From Pomphorhynchus laevis (taxonomy: Eukaryota; Acanthocephala; Palaeacanthocephala; Echinorhynchida; Pomphorhynchidae): DNA of 64,000 nt. The notes beneath the pieces are model-generated. The model searched no databases. It saw nothing but the letters and a program-made list of their open reading frames with translations, and was not told the DNA's origin. The stretch spans positions 62,001 to 126,000 of the forward strand of contig WNNJ02002380.1 in assembly GCA_012934845.2 (NCBI GenBank), read 5' to 3'. This document shows positions 10,534 through 19,917 of this stretch, piece by piece. The translations under genes and the position numbers were made by a program. Every line of letters begins with the position of its first letter. Position 1 is the first letter of the stretch.

Positions 10534-10589
10534 CTTGTTTTCAGCTACTCTGCTGTCTATTTTTTATTTCTCTCTTTTTACTGTGATGT

Positions 10590-11130
10590 CCCTATTTCGA
10601 CGCTTTGAGAGTAGGCATTGGATTTCAAACCATGGGGCACGATGCAAGCGACGGTGAGGGTTAGGCTTGAAGGGTAAGAGAATATGGAGAATGGATGTGA
10701 GTTCAGAGTCAAAAAGAAAGGCAAGATCGTGAGGAGAAAGATGTTATAGTGGGAGAAGATATAGACGATTTGATTAAAGCAGAGCGGAAAGGGGGTGGTC
10801 AAGATTTCTCCAAGGGCGACGTAGGATGATAGGTGTTGAAGCGGGCAGTGGTTGGAAGTGAGATCAAGATTTACGAGAAAGTGATCGGATAGACCAGGAT
10901 CGGAGATTGACAGTGAGGTGTAGGCAGCAAAACGATCAGGGACAGCGATGATGTCGAGTGCCCCGCCAAGGATATGTGTGGAGGCAGTGGATATGAGTTT
11001 GTAATTGTAGTTGGACAGAATGTTGATGAACCGGATGGAATCAGTGGAAGGGTGGTGTTCGAGGCGTATGTTCAAGTCTCCAACAATGATTGAAGGGATG
11101 GAGGACAAAGAACAGTGGGACAGGAGGTCA
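10590..11130 (-). mobile_element. LINE-B endonuclease fragment
   Basis: The minus frame 11108-10578 reads SIPSIIVGDLNIRLEHHPSTD, then FINILSNYNYKLISTASTHI, LDIIAVPD and DPGLSDHFLVNLDL. These are the GD-x-N and SDH parts of the AP endonuclease of LINE-B, closely matching copy c near 30355-30600. The N-terminal half of EN and the complete RT are missing, and the frame degrades after about 10800. It lies opposite in direction to LINE-A directly to the left. Confidence 0.8.
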
Positions 11131-11974
11131 GCACGTTTCCAAAGTTTAATTTTTTTTGACTGTCAGGGTCTTCTGGTTGTATCTTTCAACAAGTGTTTGA
11201 TGCGAGTTCGCTGAAAATTCTTATGGTAGTGATTGATCAATCGTATCATGATTTACCAATGCCATTGTTTCGTTCATGCAACATACCTTGCTTTTATTTT
11301 AGTAATAGATACTAAACTCGTAATATTCTTCCATTTCAAATATATAGTTATTACATGAACGAAAAGAAGCAAAAATTATTGATAAAAAATCCATATTTCG
11401 ATAGCTCCTGCAATCATCATCAGGATTACAATAAAATGTTTGTAATTATATGATAATATAGCTACAAACATTTATAACTATATAATAACTCTATGTTATT
11501 TCAGTGTTGAATAAATTGTCGTTATAGAATATAACAGATTAAACCATTGAGGTTTTATCAACACATCTAAAATAGAAATAAAGTTATTATAATGATGTTA
11601 ATTTAAAGATCATGACATTCTTTTATCATGAATTTCGGGCTGATATATTCAACTGGTACGAGGAAAATATGCACATATCTTATGTGTTTCACAAAAATCT
11701 ATAGACGGAATACGAAACGAAAAAATCGAACGAGCAGTTTTTACGGTAAAAATCTGTAACCTTTTCCTGTATCATCAAATGTAAATGCGAATCAAAGGTT
11801 GCAATAATTTGAGCGAACTATATTAAATTCCTCAACTTGTACATACCTGTGCTATAAACAATTACGACAAATTATATTATAAGAAGTGGTTGTTTCAGTT
11901 GATTGACTTGACCATTCAACAAACTCTACTGAGATTCGTACTATCAGCAATTGCGATCATATGAGCACTCCGAA
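11131..11974. other. AT-rich region without a gene
   Basis: No conserved protein motif on either strand. It lies between the LINE-B fragment and the gypsy-2 LTR. A TTTTTACGGTAAAAA stretch near 11739 also occurs at 4843. Confidence 0.5.
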
Positions 11975-12057
11975 TGTACCAAAAAGAAAGTAACCAATTG
12001 AAGTCTACATTTAAAATGACAACATTAAATGCTTTTAATAAACACGATTATATCGCA
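11975..12057 (-). repeat. gypsy-2 LTR (3' LTR), 83 bp
   Basis: Begins TGTACC and ends ATCGCA, with TG...CA ends. It is homologous to 34565-34656 (92 bp) but lacks about 9 bases that include the primer-complementary segment. In minus sense it is preceded by a purine-rich stretch (12058-12070, GGGGGTGAA read on minus), the polypurine tract position. Confidence 0.75.
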
Positions 12058-13895
12058 TTCACCCCCAGCAACATAGTCGGAAAGGTATTTAAGAGGAAAT
12101 CGATTTATTTTCGAACATTGAAATTCCATAGACAGTAATCTTTTATCTGGCAATCCAACAGAATAAATGTCAACATCGTTTTCAACATGCGACTTGTAGT
12201 TTTCGTGTGCATTGGTTGTAGGCGACTCGAGTTGTTCTGGAGAATGAAACGGGAGCTGTGGAATGTCGTTCAAAATGGTAGAATTGAGATTATGAGTCTG
12301 CTAAATGGTCAGTGGAGGCATTACTCTCGACACCATAGGAATACCTTACTATACATAATCTTGATTGACAGTAGATCATGTTTGTGGAAGTACATAACAA
12401 TGATATAATGGATTATAAAGCCTGAGGGAGGACGTATTGTCAAATTTGCAAAGGGTTTTCCAGGTTATCCAGACGCAAGCTAATTGCTTTCCACACTATT
12501 CCATTTAAACGCTCGACCATACCATTGGAGGAAGGATGATAAGGTGTAGAAAATGATAGAGAAATACCAAAAAAGACGAGCATCGATAAGTGTGAAGAAC
12601 TATGGGTACCCCAAAGATGGCAAAGATCTGATCTACGCATTTGATGACACTTTAGGAAGTGTCATAGCACGTGAAACCAAACAGAAACCGAGAAAACTCA
12701 TCAGCTGCCATTACAAGAAATTTGTTCCTGTTCATACTATTAAAGGCCAATTAAAATCAATCAAAAAGCGCTCAAAGGGGGCGTGATGCCTTTATTTACT
12801 GATCTCGAAGATGCTTGAAGAAACGAAGCTTTATCTTAGCACATCCTTTTCATTCAGATGTAATATGGCTGACATCATTAATCGTAAATGGCAAATTATG
12901 CTGCGTGTAGTGTCATAAACGAGTTATTCTTTGGTAACATGATTTTTGATGAAGATCTCTGAGGTCAGAGAGTTGAGAATCTACAGATGAGACAAAATGT
13001 TTAGAAAGAGCATCCGCCACAGTGTTATCAATGCTTTGCATTTACGTTATGTTTTGATTCAATAATATTTGCCATAATACGTTGAAATGGGGCACTACAT
13101 TCGTTAAACCAAAAAAGCCGAAGGAAGTGATATAGTCGCCTGTTTGATTCAAATCCTGTAAAGTGTTTTTCGTCGTCTCGTAACGGACTTTGATGATAAG
13201 CTTATTTTAAATCTAGCACACTATATTTTATCTTATATAAAATATAAGATAATTATAAGATTTTATCTTATATTTAGAGAGTTTGTAAATCAGTCATCGA
13301 TTCTCGATAGAGGAAACCCGTCAAGAGATGCGAAGCAATTTATTGATTGACTATAATCGATAGTCATTCTGATTTTGTGGCCTCGATTCTTTACAAGCAT
13401 TACTTGCTCCCTCCAGGGCGATTTACTGGGTTCTATTACCCAGCAGTACAGATAAGTTTTAGTCTCATGTTCAATAATTGCCTCGTCTTCAGTACTTTGC
13501 TTCTTGAGGCAATTGTGATATGTTTTACATCTCGAGAAAGGTAAGCAAATAATCTTGATAGAGGTAACGTTCATCCCTGAGCAGTTTACCAATAAGTAGC
13601 CTTCTTTTCAACGAAATTCATGGTTACTGCAGAACGCTGTCTCAAAAATGATATTCCCAGCATGACATCGTTGACCAGAGTTGGGAGAATGTAGAATTGA
13701 ACGTTTTTGCGTAAACAACTATTTTTAATTACATATGCAGGTGTTTTGTGGCTTACTTTACAAGCGTAGGATGTAGCAACCTTTGCTACGCCAAGATTCG
13801 CTGGAAATTTTTTTATAATTTCCTCTTTTCTCGTTAAACTCAAATGGTTAACTATGGAAAACCACATTCTATTCCGTATCTTTTGCAGCACTTTT
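11975..13895 (-). mobile_element. gypsy-2 degenerate 3' half: protease, RT, integrase, LTR
   Basis: Minus sense from right: aspartic protease remnant 13891-13586 (late motif VNDVMLGISFLRQ); RT start 13592-13290 (WVIEPSKSPWREQVMLVKN, RMTIDYSQSINCF); more RT near 13190-13060 (YSVLDLK, DDEKHFTGFESNRRLYHF, PFQRIMANII); then an abrupt jump to the end of RNase H (DNTVADALSK near 13020), so the YLDD segment and most of RNase H are deleted. Integrase follows: CAKIKLRF near 12820, DEFSRFLFGF near 12700, and TPYHPSSNGMVERLNGIVWKAI at 12640-12440, with the catalytic Glu context. The pol tail ends YLSDYVAGGECDI in the LTR. A 60-bp self-complementary TATAAGAT-type insertion lies at 13210-13270. Inactive. 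Confidence 0.8.
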
Positions 13896-13896
13896 C

Positions 13897-14164
13897 AACT
13901 CTATTCCTCAAGTTCACCTTCATTTGCATCTTCCTACGCTTACTAAATCCCGCCTCACCTCCATAAATCCTCATTAACGTGACTATCTCCTTATTCACGT
14001 TCCGTCATTTTCCTCAAACTATGGCCGGCATTCTTTTTTGCCGTATCTATTCTCTAAAATAAACTACCTACTGTCATCCGCTCAACCGTCTCATTTTCAT
14101 CCTTTAAACACAGTTTCCGCTTTAAAATAAATAAATAAAGGTTTTGTTAAAAAATACACAGCAA
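13897..14164 (+). other. Pyrimidine-rich LINE 3'-end-like segment
   Basis: C/T-rich plus-strand sequence ending in an AAATAAATAAATAAAG tail, like the 3' end of a LINE. No protein motif is clear; it may be a further LINE-B or related 3' remnant. It ends just before the target duplication of gypsy-1. Confidence 0.35.
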
Positions 14165-14169
14165 GATAA
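14165..14169. repeat. Target-site duplication GATAA, left copy
   Basis: GATAA directly abuts the left LTR; the same 5 bases follow the right LTR at 18028-18032. A 5-bp duplication is usual for gypsy integrases. Confidence 0.9.
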
Positions 14170-14290
14170 TGTCGTAATGTAAACGAAGTCTAAACCAAAG
14201 AGGTTTTATTTATCAATCTAGAAAACAATCAGTTTATAAAAACAGTTATAGATACTCATGTCAATTAGAGATTATTGACTATATACCACA
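14170..14290 (-). repeat. gypsy-1 3' LTR
   Basis: 121 bp, TG...CA. Differs from the 5' LTR at two bases. Contains AATAAA on the minus strand within the ATTGATAAATAAA segment (14217 to 14205), a probable polyadenylation signal. The pol stop codon lies inside this LTR at 14279-14281. Confidence 0.95.
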
Positions 14291-16513
14291 TTCTTCCCCT
14301 ACATAATAGTTTGAAAGATAAGCAGGTTGACCTCGCTGTCTTTTACTTCTTCGTACCTCGTTGTTAGATTGGTTGACTTGAGTAGTAATCGTCTGCCTAT
14401 CCAAATTCAAGTTTGATTGGGTTGATGTAGCTTCTTCGTTGCTATTTCCGTCCATTGCTTGGGAGGAGGCTTCCTCAAAGTTTGATAAGTTAAGATCTTG
14501 GCTTATGGATGTCGTTGTTGGATGTAGGAATTCCTTTTGGTTAGTATTGTTTGACTCTGCTAATGTCGTTCCATCTTCTGGCCCGGACCACGACAATGAT
14601 AGTTGATCTTCAGGGCAAGGTGCTAAGTCCCGCGTTGAAACCGTGGAAACGTGCCCACTTTTTAGTTGTATTCTAGCGTAGTGCTGGTTCGATTCTAGCA
14701 ACAGTGCTTCTTGTACCACATTGTCTCCTTTATTACGACAACGAACCAGAACCGGCCCCAAATTTAAAAGCCAACTTGGTAGCGAACGGCCTGTTGAAGA
14801 TCCTCGGTCGTACTTGAGCATACGTTCATGAGGCGTTGCGTTGGTAGATGTACACAGCAAACACCGAATTGAGTTCAGCACAGAAGGCAAAACTGACGCC
14901 CAAGACTGTATTGGTAATTTCGCATCCAACACCGATAACTGAATTCCACGCCATATCGTTCCATTTAATCGCTCACATTGGCCATTGCCCCGCGGATTGT
15001 AAGAAGAAGTTTGGCTTGTAGCAATCCCAAGTGAAGATGTAAACACTTTGAATTCGCGTGACACAAAAGCGCTTCCTCGGTCTGAGTGCAAATATTTCGG
15101 TGTCCCAAAAAGGTAGAAAAGCTGCTTTAAGCATGTTATAACTGATTCGGCAGAAGTATCGCAACACGGAAATGCCCACGGAAACCTTGAAAACTCATCG
15201 ACGACCGTCAGTATATATTTTGCGTTTGTTTTACTGGGAAGTGGACCCTTGAAGTCGATTGACAAACGTTCAAACGGTTGAAGTGATTTGATTAAGACGC
15301 TGGTGGGAGGACGATAGAATCTCGGCTTTATCTTTGCACACGTTGAACAAGAGTTTACAACTTCCCGTATATCACTTAAAGAAAATGGCAAATTCTTCGC
15401 CCTGACATAATGCCACAATCTTGTCTGACCAGGATGACATAGTGAACGGTGTAATTTTATTAAGTCGGATTGAGAAGTCGTTACGCCGGAGCATGCTAGT
15501 CGTGATAAAGCGTCCGCTGCTACGTTGTCAACGCCGGGACGATAAATGATCTCAAAGCGAAATTGGGATAACTCTAATCGCCAGCGTTCAATTTTTTCAT
15601 TTTTTATCCTATTCGAATGTGAAGACATCATATAAGCAACTGATCTTTGATCTGTAATAACTCGAAATGGACGTCCAATGAGGTAGTGACGCCATTCTTT
15701 AAGAGCTTCAATTATTGCCAGAGCTTCTAATTCAATCGCTGGATTGCGCTTTTCATGTTTGGAACAGTACTCACGAAAAAAAGCAACTGGTCTACCACGC
15801 TGGCTCAAGGTAGCCGCTATCGCTACTTTTGATGCATCTGTCTCTACTTCAAACGGTAAATTTTCATCTATACACGAACGGCAGGCACACATTAAAGCTG
15901 CTTTTATATCCTTCAAGCTCTTCATTGCTGATTCACCCATGGGAAAATTTGTCTCTGTAGCAAAATCTCGAGCGCGGTGCGCAAAACCAGGTATCCAGCG
16001 ACAATAGTAAGTTAACAACCCCCGCAGATGGGAATGTTCGGTTGCATCCGTCGGATTCTTGAGCTCGAAGATTGGTCTAGTTCGTCGTGGGTCGGGCTTA
16101 ATCATTCCGTTCTCAATACACTGTCCCAAAACGCTTATTGACTCGGATGCGAACACACTCTTGGTTTCGTTTAATGTTAGATGGTCTGCAATTAAAATGT
16201 CGTCGAGATACGAAAAGACACCAGACAATGCTTCTCTGTCAATTAAACTATTCATGATGCGCTGGAACACTGCTACACCGTTTGTGAGCCCGAAAGGCAC
16301 TCGTTTGTATTGATAAAGGCCTCCAACAGCCTCGAAAGCGGTGAACTCTTTTTCGGATTGTAAAATAGGTAGTTGATTGTAGGCATCTTTCATATCCACG
16401 CATGAGAATATTCGATAGTTCGAAAGCTTGTCTATTAAATCATCCGTTCGTGGCAAGGGAAATGCGTCGAGCAATGTGAATCGATTGATCGTCCGTGAAT
16501 AGTCGATCACCAT
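14279..16513 (-). CDS. pol: gypsy-1 pol: RT, RNase H, integrase (744-aa segment)
   Basis: The replication enzymes. The ATG at 16513 is internal (MVIDYS is the RT core); the natural frame runs from gag. RT: RFTLLDAFPLP, FSCVDMKDAYNQ (motif A), RVPFGLTNGVAVFQ, and catalytic SYLDDILIA at residues 101-109. Right after LIAD the text jumps to HLTLNE, so about 20 residues usual in the family appear deleted in frame. RNase H: TDAS (D226), ELEALAIIEAL, ITDQR (D288), VDNVAADALSR. Integrase: zinc ligands H355, H360, C389, C392; catalytic D420 (LSIDFKG), D478 (HSDRG), E514 (QCERLNG). The Ser/Asn-rich C-terminus ends YYVGEECGI, its last codons overlapping the polypurine tract and LTR. Upstream stops at 16559-16561 and 16577-16579 separate it from gag. 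Confidence 0.92.
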   Translation of the reverse strand: MVIDYSRTINRFTLLDAFPLPRTDDLIDKLSNYRIFSCVDMKDAYNQLPILQSEKEFTAFEAVGGLYQYKRVPFGLTNGVAVFQRIMNSLIDREALSGVFSYLDDILIADHLTLNETKSVFASESISVLGQCIENGMIKPDPRRTRPIFELKNPTDATEHSHLRGLLTYYCRWIPGFAHRARDFATETNFPMGESAMKSLKDIKAALMCACRSCIDENLPFEVETDASKVAIAATLSQRGRPVAFFREYCSKHEKRNPAIELEALAIIEALKEWRHYLIGRPFRVITDQRSVAYMMSSHSNRIKNEKIERWRLELSQFRFEIIYRPGVDNVAADALSRLACSGVTTSQSDLIKLHRSLCHPGQTRLWHYVRAKNLPFSLSDIREVVNSCSTCAKIKPRFYRPPTSVLIKSLQPFERLSIDFKGPLPSKTNAKYILTVVDEFSRFPWAFPCCDTSAESVITCLKQLFYLFGTPKYLHSDRGSAFVSREFKVFTSSLGIATSQTSSYNPRGNGQCERLNGTIWRGIQLSVLDAKLPIQSWASVLPSVLNSIRCLLCTSTNATPHERMLKYDRGSSTGRSLPSWLLNLGPVLVRCRNKGDNVVQEALLLESNQHYARIQLKSGHVSTVSTRDLAPCPEDQLSLSWSGPEDGTTLAESNNTNQKEFLHPTTTSISQDLNLSNFEEASSQAMDGNSNEEATSTQSNLNLDRQTITTQVNQSNNEVRRSKRQRGQPAYLSNYYVGEECGI
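14291..14300 (-). promoter_or_regulatory. gypsy-1 polypurine tract
   Basis: Minus-strand AGGGGAAGAA directly abuts the 3' LTR; the plus-strand DNA primer is expected to be left here by RNase H. It is also coding (pol C-terminus). Confidence 0.85.
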
Positions 16514-16576
16514 TCTTTGTTTTCCCTGAGAATTTGTAACAATGAGTGCTTGTGCACTCTAGGGGGATGAACTTGG

Positions 16577-17887
16577 TTATATGATGCCGTTTTCGAGAAG
16601 TCGCTTTACTTCTGATTTAATAAATGCGTCCTGACTAGGAGTTCGTCGACAAGATTTTGTTTGCAATGGACGAATATCGATACTCCTATGTTCAAATAAC
16701 GGATGTGGTTCAACATGCATTGCTTCCAGGGCCCCAATAACAATCGGTGCATGCATTCCTCCAAACTCCAGTGCAAGATGCTTGAAACGCCTGAGAAAAG
16801 GATGGCCCAAAATTACATCAGCACAAAGGTTGTCTAGAACAAAACACTTGACACCATAATATTTTTCGCCCATTAGCTCCAAATCGAGAGCAACTGTTTC
16901 CCTCAAAACGCTTTGAAAAGAAGACGATGCCATCCGAGCAATTTCGTAACACTTAGTAGTTGACCGTTTACAACGTTTTATCATGTTTGACGATATAAAA
17001 TTTGAACTGCTACCAGTATCTATCAGAGCATTCATTTTGATACCGTAAGCCATTATAGAAACCATGGCGTTCTTGAGACCCGGAGAAGAAAGCTGTGAAA
17101 TTTGAGCAATCTCTATTGAATTCAAGTCAATCGAATTGCGCTTCCTGGACATGCACATTTTGGCAAAATGACCGACTTTTTGACACGATCGGCATTTAAC
17201 TTTTAGCGCCGGGCATTGGGCTCGAGGATGTTTTGCATTTCCACAGAAGAAACAAGATTGACGGGTAGCATTAACTTGAATTGCCGGAGAGTCGTCCGTC
17301 ATATTTTCACTACTAGCTACAACATTAATAGGATCCATCATTTGCACAGGTTGACAAGAGTACGAGTTAGCTTGTAATTCGGCCTGTTCAAGCGATCGAG
17401 CAGCTTGAAAAGCGTCGTCAAGCGAAAGCTTTGACCGCTCCAATAAACGTTGACGGATGCTCGAAAAAGCCAACCCTCGAATAAACGAATCGCGAACGTA
17501 CTCATCGTGATAACGCTTCGCATTTACATCCTCAAAATCACATGATTTTGCTAAATGCAGTAGTTCATGTAGAAACTGATCAATGGTTTGTGGATAAGCT
17601 TGCTTGTACGTTGACAAAACGTGTCGTTGAAACACCACATTGCGCGGCTTTACGAACAAAGCCTCTAGAGCAAGCATTGCATCTGCAAATATTTCGGTAG
17701 ACTCGATGTATCGAAACAGATCTGCACTGATCAGGTTCGTTAATAGTGGCATTTTATGCTCTTCTCTAAGATCGGGAATACAAGAAAGAAACGCATTTAA
17801 TCGAGTTTTCCAATGCCTCCACTGTGTTTCTGAATCCGTCGAATCCTTTGACAATGAAAGCACATCTGGTTTCAACAGCTTGTCCAT
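16577..17887 (-). CDS. gag: gypsy-1 gag-protease (436 aa)
   Basis: Starts at the ATG 19 nt after the 5' LTR. Residues 1-170 form a helical Gag core (WRHWKTRLNAFLSC, IRGLAFSSIRQRL). Two perfect CCHC knuckles follow: CFFCGNAKHPRAQC and CRSCQKVGHFAKMC, for RNA packaging. The aspartic protease has ALIDTGSSSNFIS (catalytic Asp) and a distal ILGHPFLRR, where His stands in for the more usual xDFL. The frame then enters the RT linker (SEVKRLLENGII) and hits TAA at 16577-16579; a second in-frame TAG lies at 16559-16561, before the RT core. The stops look like point changes, not a frameshift: the frame is identical on both sides. Gag resembles the decayed gags of gypsy-2 and gypsy-3. Confidence 0.93.
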   Translation of the reverse strand: MDKLLKPDVLSLSKDSTDSETQWRHWKTRLNAFLSCIPDLREEHKMPLLTNLISADLFRYIESTEIFADAMLALEALFVKPRNVVFQRHVLSTYKQAYPQTIDQFLHELLHLAKSCDFEDVNAKRYHDEYVRDSFIRGLAFSSIRQRLLERSKLSLDDAFQAARSLEQAELQANSYSCQPVQMMDPINVVASSENMTDDSPAIQVNATRQSCFFCGNAKHPRAQCPALKVKCRSCQKVGHFAKMCMSRKRNSIDLNSIEIAQISQLSSPGLKNAMVSIMAYGIKMNALIDTGSSSNFISSNMIKRCKRSTTKCYEIARMASSSFQSVLRETVALDLELMGEKYYGVKCFVLDNLCADVILGHPFLRRFKHLALEFGGMHAPIVIGALEAMHVEPHPLFEHRSIDIRPLQTKSCRRTPSQDAFIKSEVKRLLENGII

Positions 17888-17892
17888 AACAA

Positions 17893-17905
17893 ATTGATAA
17901 ATAAA
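17893..17905 (-). promoter_or_regulatory. Putative self-primer binding site of gypsy-1
   Basis: Leader TTTATTTATCAAT (minus sense) begins one base after the 5' LTR and is perfectly complementary to ATTGATAAATAAA within the LTR (17954 to 17942). No tRNA 3'-end complement (TGG...) is seen at this place. See finding on self-priming. Confidence 0.6.
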
Positions 17906-17906
17906 T

Positions 17907-18027
17907 TGTCGTAATGTAAACGAAGTCTAAACCAAAGAGGTTTTATTTATCAATCTAGAAAACAATCAGTTTATAAAAACTGTTATAGATACTCATGTTA
18001 ATTAGAGATTATTGACTATATACCACA
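17907..18027 (-). repeat. gypsy-1 5' LTR
   Basis: 121 bp, TG...CA. On the minus strand a TATAAA box spans 17975 to 17970. The self-complementary segment begins 21 nt after the start of this box, so transcription plausibly begins in or near it. The segment holds AATAAA, usable as poly(A) signal in the 3' LTR. Confidence 0.93.
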
Positions 18028-18032
18028 GATAA
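18028..18032. repeat. Target-site duplication GATAA, right copy
   Basis: Matches 14165-14169. Confidence 0.9.
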
Positions 18033-18124
18033 TAATAAATGTTAATATATCCAGCTATCGAGTAAACCATAAATTAACAATTTTTCGTAATTCTTCTCTT
18101 TCTTCCCTGCACTATGGCCTCAAA

Positions 18125-18445
18125 TCAAGGGGGATCTGAGCCCCCCCAACCGATCCAACACGCCGCCTTCCGACTGAACCACCCGGGGTCTTTCACCCCC
18201 CGAAGAATCCAATCGGCGCGGACTATGCTGGGTAAACGAGAGACGAGGAGCTTAAGAAACCTTAGCCTTTGCTCTGGGGGACGTCCTCTTGAAAAGAAGA
18301 CTAATCCCGAGATAGCCCAGGTGCCCCAAAGGCGCACCTGGGTTTTTCCTTTCAATGACAGATGCTGGGCCCGTTTCAGGGCCCACCTAGCTTTCTTCAG
18401 AATACGTTTAAGTCTATCCAGGTCAGCTTTCGCCGACCAGTTCAC
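18125..18445 (-). CDS. LINE-C copy 1 ORF2 C-terminal domain (106 aa)
   Basis: Reads NWSAKADLDRLKRILKKARWALKRA, then QVRLWGTWAISGLVFFSRGRPPEQRLRFLK and LPSIVRADWILRGVKDPGWFSRK. This is the highly conserved end of LINE-C ORF2; the same block is found at 44146-44510, in part at 51100-51450 (+), and at 21887-22076 (+). No zinc knuckle is present. Function in the family: nucleic-acid binding after the RT, not otherwise known. Confidence 0.7.
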   Translation of the reverse strand: MNWSAKADLDRLKRILKKARWALKRAQHLSLKGKTQVRLWGTWAISGLVFFSRGRPPEQRLRFLKLLVSRLPSIVRADWILRGVKDPGWFSRKAACWIGWGGSDPP

Positions 18446-18496
18446 CGTAACGGTGAACCCTAGGTATTTTACTCGACTTGTGAAGGTGGGAAGTGG

Positions 18497-19032
18497 TTAA
18501 GAGACAAATATGTAGAAGAGCGAAGAGAGCCATAATCTCTTAAGTTTTTGCTTTGTAGCAGGGTTGCCATGAAAGACGACCACCTGTAATTTAGCGGAGT
18601 TTAAAATAAGATTGGATTTGGGTAGCTGGTCTTTTAATCTTAAAAAGAACCGGCTGATGTCAGAGACTACGTCTTTGCACCTGCGTCCAGAGAACAGGGC
18701 TGTGGTGTCATCAGCATACACTACAGAACGTTGTTCGCGTATTAATATTTTGAATAGGTTGATGAGCAAGCAAGATACAAGATAGGAGAAAGTGGTGATC
18801 CTTGAGGCACACTAGTAATAGGGTAGAACTGACGCGCATCAGGGTCGTCTTTATAATAAAATCGTTTGGTGTACAGCAGTATCTCTACCCTGTTCACAAT
18901 TCTCGCAGGCAACCCGAAGGACCTGAGAGAAGAGATCACAAAGGGAATGGAGATGCGGTCAAATGCAGCAGAAAAGTCAAGGAAAACAGCCACTACAAGA
19001 CGATGGCTATTATCCCGACAAAACTGTTCCAC
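18497..19032 (-). pseudogene. LINE-C copy 1 reverse transcriptase palm
   Basis: Two overlapping open stretches, 19032-18742 and 18769-18497, encode contiguous RT: FCRDNSHRLVVAVFLDFSAAFD (motif A), VEILLYTKRFYYKDDPDARQFYPI, VPQGSPLSPILYLA (motif B side), then in the other frame SVVYADDTTALFSGRRCKDVVSDISRFF with catalytic YADD. The change of frame near 18755 is one small indel. The upstream RT fingers (about 19580-19090) are in further broken frames. The C-terminal domain continues to the left. Confidence 0.8.
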
Positions 19033-19917
19033 CTCATCTACTGCTGAATGGACCGAGCGATCTTTGACGAACCCATGAAAACCAGGGGGATCAAGTTACG
19101 CCTAATTAAATGGTCGCGGATTTTACACGCAAGCACTTTTTCGAAAATCGACACGAGGGCATTTTGAATCGAAATGAGTCGCAGATCTTTAGGGCATGAT
19201 CAGGATTTTTTCTTAGGAATAAAAACTCTCTTACTAATATTGATGCCTGCTACATCGGATGGGGAGGCTAGAAGCATTGTGACAGCCACCTCTCTTCTCT
19301 GATTGGATGTCAAAAGCTGACAGACTCGAGAGGAAAGTGGAGCGACGGATTTGGAGTTGCCCTAAAGTGGCCCCCAGGAGTTAAGAATATCTGTTACAGA
19401 TAAGTCCCTACTCCTGAAGTTACCCCAGGGCGGGATTAGTTGAGGTGATTGAGTGGCTCCATAGTTGTGTAAAGCTAGTGACTCCTCCAAAACTTTTTCA
19501 AAGCCTGTCCTACCTATCCAACTCAATGCCCTATCCTTCCAACACACAAACTTCTCCTTCCTGAATAACTTCAAGAAAGAAGACTAAGACGGGTTAAAAC
19601 GAGCAATATTCGTCTTATCCCTACTCAGCTGGAACCTATATCTAGTGCTCCAGTATTCATTCGGAGTTGGATTGTATAAGCGACCTTTATAGGTAGTCGA
19701 TAAAATCGCGGTAGCTTGCGAAGAGAGCTAGGAATTAAATTCGGTGAAACACTCATTCCCTATTCTGGGAAAGAGTTGGATAGCCGCTTGAAAGAAGGCC
19801 ACCCTGATCGGATCAAAGTGAAATCATCTTATCAGCAACCAATCCTCCTCTATCCTCCAACGAATGAGGTCATGACAGGTGGGCAACTATTGACGCCACT
19901 GCTTTGTGCAGAGGGGT

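Larger units (their letters stand above)
4855..10560 (+). mobile_element. LINE-A, CR1-like non-LTR retrotransposon with nested insertion
   Basis: This is a long LINE copy. ORF1 lies at about 4855-5955, the AP-type endonuclease at 6155-7109, an EN-RT linker at about 7116-7340, RT at 9034-10095 and the C-terminal domain at 10111-10533. It is interrupted at 7351-8955 by filler DNA and a LINE-B insertion. Several frameshifts (near 5950, 6572, 9225 and 10096) and stops make it inactive. Domain order EN-RT and an ORF1 with a cysteine-rich N-terminus match the CR1 group. The 3' end is not precisely defined; homology to ORF2 stops at 10533 and a T-rich stretch follows. Confidence 0.8.
14170..18027 (-). 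mobile_element. gypsy-1: structurally complete LTR retrotransposon, 3858 bp
   Basis: Two 121-bp LTRs (14170-14290 and 17907-18027) with TG...CA ends differ at two positions (about 1.7%), flanked by GATAA duplications. Minus sense: 5' LTR, 19-nt leader, Gag with two zinc knuckles, protease, RT, RNase H, integrase, polypurine tract, 3' LTR. All of gag-pol is one reading frame (17887 to 14279, 1203 codons including the stop) broken by two stops six codons apart. No env-like ORF: pol runs into the 3' LTR. The low LTR divergence means a recent insertion, yet the coding part is defective, so the copy may have been mobilised in trans or mutated soon after. Confidence 0.95.

Noticed and set aside
12553-12786. 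Plus-strand ORF of 77 aa
   Set aside because: Antisense of the gypsy-2 integrase, whose motifs (DEFSRF, SNGMVERLNG) read on the minus strand.
15744-16313. Plus ORFs opposite gypsy-1 pol
   Set aside because: Antisense frames of the RT/RNase H coding region.
14170-18027. Endogenous retrovirus with env
   Set aside because: No third ORF or env-like membrane protein: pol ends inside the 3' LTR, directly after the polypurine tract. It is an LTR retrotransposon.
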